9,383 bases of DNA, from contig JAFYLX010000165.1 of NCBI GenBank assembly GCA_017556895.1, positions 1 to 9,383 on the forward strand, given 5' to 3'. Within the stretch, counting starts at the first letter, position 1. Each line of letters starts with the position of its first letter. This DNA is from Bacillota bacterium. GTDB taxonomy: Bacteria; Bacillota_A; Clostridia; Peptostreptococcales; Anaerovoracaceae. Positions 6,997 to 9,383 of this stretch are shown here, in pieces. A model generated the notes under the pieces. The model ran no database searches. It saw nothing but the letters and a program-made list of their open reading frames with translations, and was not told the DNA's origin. A program made the translations under genes and the position numbers.

Positions 6997-7971
6997 CTAC
7001 TGCGGAAAAGTAGTAGCCTTGTCTAATACTGAAGTTGGCACATCAACGCCAATTGCTTTAGCTGTATCTGTATTTACATATACACTCATATCTGACATTT
7101 TCTTTACTGCCATTGTAGCAGGGTCTGCGCCTTCTAAGATGTCAGCGATCATAACTGATGTTTCTTTTCCTAATACTTCATAATCAATACCGTATGTTGC
7201 AAGGCCGCCATCTGCTACCATTGAGTCTGCACTTACATAGTAAGGGATTTTTGCATTGTTAAAGATATCTGTAACTACAGCCATAGATGATGCTACAGTA
7301 TTATCAATTGGTGAGAAAACAACGTCAACCTTATCAGCTAGATACTGTGCTGCCTGCTGCACTTCGCTTGTGTTAGTAACTGTAGATTCTACTACCTTAT
7401 ATCCGTTCTTTGCAGCGAAGTCCTTTAGGCCTGCTACTACTGATACAGAATTGTCTTCACCGATATTGTATAATGCACCGATTGTCTTAAATCCAGGTGT
7501 AATTTCTTTCGCTAAGCTCATAATCTGTTCTGCAGATACTTCATCAGATGTACCTGTTACATTACCGCCAGGAGTTTCAAGAGTGTCTACTAGTTCAGCA
7601 TCAACAGGGTCTGTAATAGCTGCGAATACGATAGGAATATCTGTTGTTTCACTTAAAGCCGCCTGTGCCGCAGGTGTCGCGATCGCTACAATTACATCAA
7701 CTTCGTCGCCCACAAATTTTTGTGCGATATTCTTCATTGTAGACATATCATTCTGTCCGTTCTGATAATCGATCACTAAATTTTCGCCATCTACGAAGCC
7801 TTCTTCTTCAAGGCCTGCAATGATGCTCTGTCTAATTGTATCTAGAGACGGATGTTCCATAAGCTGGATGATACCAACCTTTAGCATATCATCGCCGCCA
7901 CTGCCGCCGCATCCTGTTAACATTGTAACTGCTAATACTAGTACTAATACCATTGTCATTAATCTTTTCAT
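6997..7971 (-). CDS. trpX: Tryptophan ABC transporter, substrate-binding lipoprotein
   Basis: From the chosen start there are 324 residues. A type II signal peptide, MKRLMTMVLVLVLAVTMLTGC, ends in the lipobox LTGC with lipidated Cys21, so the mature protein is anchored outside the membrane; a glycine/serine/aspartate linker follows. The rest is a two-lobe periplasmic-binding fold of the ABC_sub_bind family (PF04392): VAIATPAAQAA (95-105), PIVFAAITDPVDAELV (113-128) and PGGNVTGTSDEVSAEQIM (134-151) are hallmark segments. It would capture the substrate for trpY and trpZ. The ATG at 7971 has AAGGAG (7984-7979) at 7 nt. An in-frame TTG at 7989 would swallow that site and put a charged stretch before the signal peptide, so it is rejected. 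It is the first gene after a T-box with a UGG specifier, which indicates tryptophan. The family alone is often left unassigned. Confidence 0.92.
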   Translation of the reverse strand: MKRLMTMVLVLVLAVTMLTGCGGSGGDDMLKVGIIQLMEHPSLDTIRQSIIAGLEEEGFVDGENLVIDYQNGQNDMSTMKNIAQKFVGDEVDVIVAIATPAAQAALSETTDIPIVFAAITDPVDAELVDTLETPGGNVTGTSDEVSAEQIMSLAKEITPGFKTIGALYNIGEDNSVSVVAGLKDFAAKNGYKVVESTVTNTSEVQQAAQYLADKVDVVFSPIDNTVASSMAVVTDIFNNAKIPYYVSADSMVADGGLATYGIDYEVLGKETSVMIADILEGADPATMAVKKMSDMSVYVNTDTAKAIGVDVPTSVLDKATTFPQ

Positions 7972-7978
7972 TTTTGTT

Positions 7979-8006
7979 CTCCTTTTCAATTAAAACTATA
8001 ATTGAA
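7979..8006 (-). promoter_or_regulatory. trpX ribosome binding site with adjacent AT-rich hairpin
   Basis: AAGGAG (7984-7979) decides the trpX start at 7971. Immediately 5' of it, TTCAATTA (8006-7999) and TAATTGAA (7992-7985) can form a perfect 8-bp stem with a 6-nt loop that ends flush against the Shine-Dalgarno. Confidence 0.55.
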
Positions 8007-8050
8007 GTGTCTCTGCGATTACTGGCTAGTACCAGCCGCTAACGGTAAAC

Positions 8051-8082
8051 AAAAAACCCTATCCTCTTGTCAAGGACAGGGT
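8051..8082 (-). terminator. T-box-controlled intrinsic terminator
   Basis: On the minus strand ACCCTGTCCTT (8082-8072) pairs with GAGGATAGGGT (8066-8056), an 11-bp stem with two G-U pairs and a 5-nt loop. It is followed by T residues (8056-8051, then GTTT). The 5' arm is also the 3' arm of the antiterminator, so the two structures exclude each other. Confidence 0.93.
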
Positions 8083-8345
8083 ATTAACCTGCGGTACCAC
8101 CTTGTTTGACTTAAAAATAAAGCCCACCTCGCAAGAGTGCCATCACACTCCTATCCACTCACGTAGGATTCCACGTCTCAGATACTAAGCTCGTCTCATA
8201 TATAACAATAGACTGTTAGCTGTTCCCCTCGCCCTCAGGAGCCCATTATTCTAACCCGCTTACTATCTGGCTTCCACCGTCCCAGACTCGCTGTGAGAGC
8301 TGCAATTAGTTTTACTTCTCCGTCAAAGGTTTTAATATCTAATTA
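8051..8345 (-). ncRNA. Tryptophan T-box riboswitch leader (UGG specifier)
   Basis: The leader binds tRNA-Trp and lets RNA polymerase read into trpXYZ only when that tRNA is uncharged. Stem I has GGAG (8321-8318) paired with CTCC (8241-8238), the AGTA element (8316-8313) of the specifier loop, and a distal hairpin TCTGG/CCAGA (8286-8282 with 8270-8266) holding GGTGGAAG. The specifier loop reads GAATAATGGGCTCCTGAG; by alignment with other T-boxes the specifier is TGG at 8245-8243, the tryptophan codon, followed by a purine. Two further hairpins lie at 8176-8161 and 8150-8135. The T-box AAGGTGGTACCGCAGG is at 8103-8088. The antiterminator pairs CAAGG (8104-8100) with CCTTG (8075-8071) and GCAGG (8092-8088) with CCTGT (8080-8076), leaving the canonical 7-nt bulge TGGTACC. 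This accounts for most of the 7972-8422 gap. Confidence 0.95.
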
Positions 8346-8351
8346 ATGAGA

Positions 8352-8380
8352 ATTCTAGCATTAATTTTGTGGGTTGTCAA
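8352..8380 (-). promoter_or_regulatory. Sigma-A promoter of the T-box/trpXYZ transcript
   Basis: A perfect TTGACA (8380-8375) is followed after 17 bp by TAGAAT (8357-8352), 5 of 6 to TATAAT, with the extended -10 dinucleotide TG one base upstream. Transcription should begin near 8345. The strength fits a transcript controlled mainly by attenuation. The -35 sits inside a small palindrome, GGTTG-T-CAACC (8372-8382). Confidence 0.88.
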
Positions 8381-8422
8381 CCAATAATTGTAGTGTTTTT
8401 TGTTTGTTATCCACAATTACAT

Positions 8423-9383
8423 TTAATATCCGTATTCATCTCTATATTTGATGATCATAAATACAGCAACTAAAATTGCTAAGATTTCTGCTACAGGCAA
8501 TGCCCACCATATGCCCGGCAAACCGAATATCTCCGGCAACACAATTAATGCACCTGCTTCAAGAATGAAAGTTCTAAGCATAGATATTAGCGCAGAGACC
8601 TTTCCGTTATTGAGCGCCGTAAAGAATCCAGAAGCGAAGACGTTGACTCCGGTAAATATCACGCTCACCGCAATGATTCTAAACCCAGGGAGCATGAGTT
8701 CTGCCAACGCTTCATCTTTAGACGCAAAAATCCATACCCAAAAGTCATCCGTGGCGATTGCTAACGTAAACATCGCTATACCAAAGACAATCATCGTCTT
8801 CATGGAAATGTTAAAGACCTTCTTAATATTATCCGTATTTTTAGCACCATAGTTATAGCTGATTAAAGGTGCAATACCTCCAACAAAGCCAAAGAAAATC
8901 GCGACAAATATAAATTGCAGATACAAAATTGCACTAATGGCCGCAACACCCTTTTCCCCAACGATAGCCATCATCTGAATATTAAACAGAGCCGTAGTTA
9001 TGGCACTAGCAAGGTTAGAAACCATCTCTGATGAGCCGTTACCCATAGCCTTAAGAAATTCTTTTCCTTTCCACACCGGCTTCATAAAGTGTAGTAGACT
9101 ATCTTTTTTAACAAAAACAGTAAGAGGTACAAGGCCTCCGATCATCATACCGGCAACAGAGGCAATCGCTGCTCCCGTTAGGCCCATATCTAGGAAACCG
9201 ACTAAAACAATGTCTAAAACGATATTAAGGACCCCTGAAGCGATGGATAGACTCATGCCCATCTTTGGTCTATCTGTAGTAACAAGATAACTTTGGAAAA
9301 GTACCTGCATTACCCATACCGGCCCACCTAATACAATAATAGTACCGTATTCCACGCAGTATGGTAACAAAGCTTCGTCTGAA
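8423..9383 (-). CDS. MATE family efflux transporter, C-terminal part (cut by window edge)
   Basis: The reading frame is open to the window edge, giving 319 visible residues of a protein usually near 450, so about the first 130 residues are missing. A TTG at 9370 is not a start: the upstream codons continue in frame as Ser-Asp-Glu-Ala before LLPYCVEYG, a conserved internal MATE segment. MATE proteins export cationic drugs or metabolites using Na+ or H+ gradients. Visible support includes SYLVTTDRPKMGMSLSIASG followed by NIVLDIVLVGFLDMGLTGAA, the typical end of the N-lobe, and ISYNYGAKNTDNIKKVF in the C-lobe, matching the repeated family motif. Nine or so hydrophobic helices remain, and the C-terminus ends in a short charged tail (KYRDEYGY). 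It stops 43 bp before the T-box promoter with no clear terminator between. The substrate is unknown. Confidence 0.92.
   Translation of the reverse strand, partial: SDEALLPYCVEYGTIIVLGGPVWVMQVLFQSYLVTTDRPKMGMSLSIASGVLNIVLDIVLVGFLDMGLTGAAIASVAGMMIGGLVPLTVFVKKDSLLHFMKPVWKGKEFLKAMGNGSSEMVSNLASAITTALFNIQMMAIVGEKGVAAISAILYLQFIFVAIFFGFVGGIAPLISYNYGAKNTDNIKKVFNISMKTMIVFGIAMFTLAIATDDFWVWIFASKDEALAELMLPGFRIIAVSVIFTGVNVFASGFFTALNNGKVSALISMLRTFILEAGALIVLPEIFGLPGIWWALPVAEILAILVAVFMIIKYRDEYGY

Noticed and set aside
7256..7765. Plus-strand open frame of about 169 codons opposite trpX
   Set aside because: It is a mirror of the GC-skewed codon use of trpX; its Ser/Thr/Ala-rich product has no recognisable motif.
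8024..8037. Small hairpin GGCT...AGCC just after the T-box terminator
   Set aside because: A 4-5 bp stem with no U-tract; too weak to call a regulatory element.
8243..8248. Alternative T-box specifiers AUG, AAU or GGG from shifted reading
   Set aside because: Register against known T-boxes (specifier, then one purine, then the pairing arm that leads into a U/CCUGAG-like segment) places UGG in the specifier position, and the importer family agrees with Trp.
8385..8419. Inverted repeat TAATTGT/ACAATTA after the MATE gene as a terminator
   Set aside because: The loop is 21 nt, the stem is AT-only apart from one pair, and no T-run follows on the minus strand.
8448..9290. Two plus-strand open frames opposite the MATE gene
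   Set aside because: Antisense shadows of membrane-helix codons; no family resemblance and no supporting start signals.
1..9383. Mobile element, phage, CRISPR or defence system
   Set aside because: No transposase, integrase, Cas, toxin-antitoxin or phage-like protein, and no direct repeat arrays seen; all genes are metabolic, transport or housekeeping.

Overview
All eight recognisable genes lie on the minus strand, so transcription runs from high to low coordinates. The families, the moderate-to-low GC content, the strong GGAGG-type ribosome binding sites, the Trp T-box leader, the clostridial-type arginine deiminase and the stand-alone RlmL-type methyltransferase all point to a Gram-positive Firmicute. 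It is most likely an anaerobic member of the Clostridia; species is not determinable from this window. I see no mobile element, CRISPR array, tRNA or rRNA.

Layout in transcription order. (1) 9383-8423: the C-terminal two thirds of a MATE multidrug/Na+ family efflux protein, cut by the window edge. (2) 8380-6058: a tryptophan-responsive transport operon. It has a near-consensus sigma-A promoter (8380-8352), a leader of about 295 nt that is a complete T-box riboswitch with a UGG (Trp) specifier, an antiterminator and a competing intrinsic terminator. These are followed by a lipoprotein substrate-binding protein (trpX), a membrane permease (trpY) and an ATPase (trpZ), which ends at 5278 and is followed by a terminator. 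(3) 5175-4000: a promoter, an AT-rich 5' leader, mreB and a terminator. (4) 3970-2783: a THUMP-domain RNA methyltransferase of the RlmL/YpsC type with its own terminator. (5) From about 2760 to the left edge: an arginine deiminase pathway operon in the order ornithine carbamoyltransferase (arcB), arginine deiminase (arcA), carbamate kinase (arcC, cut by the edge).

How the genes work together. The arc genes encode arginine -> citrulline + NH3, citrulline + Pi -> ornithine + carbamoyl phosphate, and carbamoyl phosphate + ADP -> ATP + CO2 + NH3, a fermentative ATP source. Their shared stop/Shine-Dalgarno overlaps suggest tightly coupled translation. The transporter has the composition of the orphan PF04392-type ABC importers, and its T-box gives the substrate: when uncharged tRNA-Trp accumulates, the leader reads through and tryptophan uptake rises. 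The mreB and methyltransferase genes are housekeeping.

The window is mostly ordinary, and I found no convincing undescribed system. The most informative element is the Trp T-box, which gives a specific substrate and regulatory logic to an importer that would otherwise be annotated only as an 'ABC transporter'. Three genes (arcB, trpX, trpZ) have in-frame TTG or GTG codons upstream that would be wrong starts; the ribosome binding sites place the true starts downstream.
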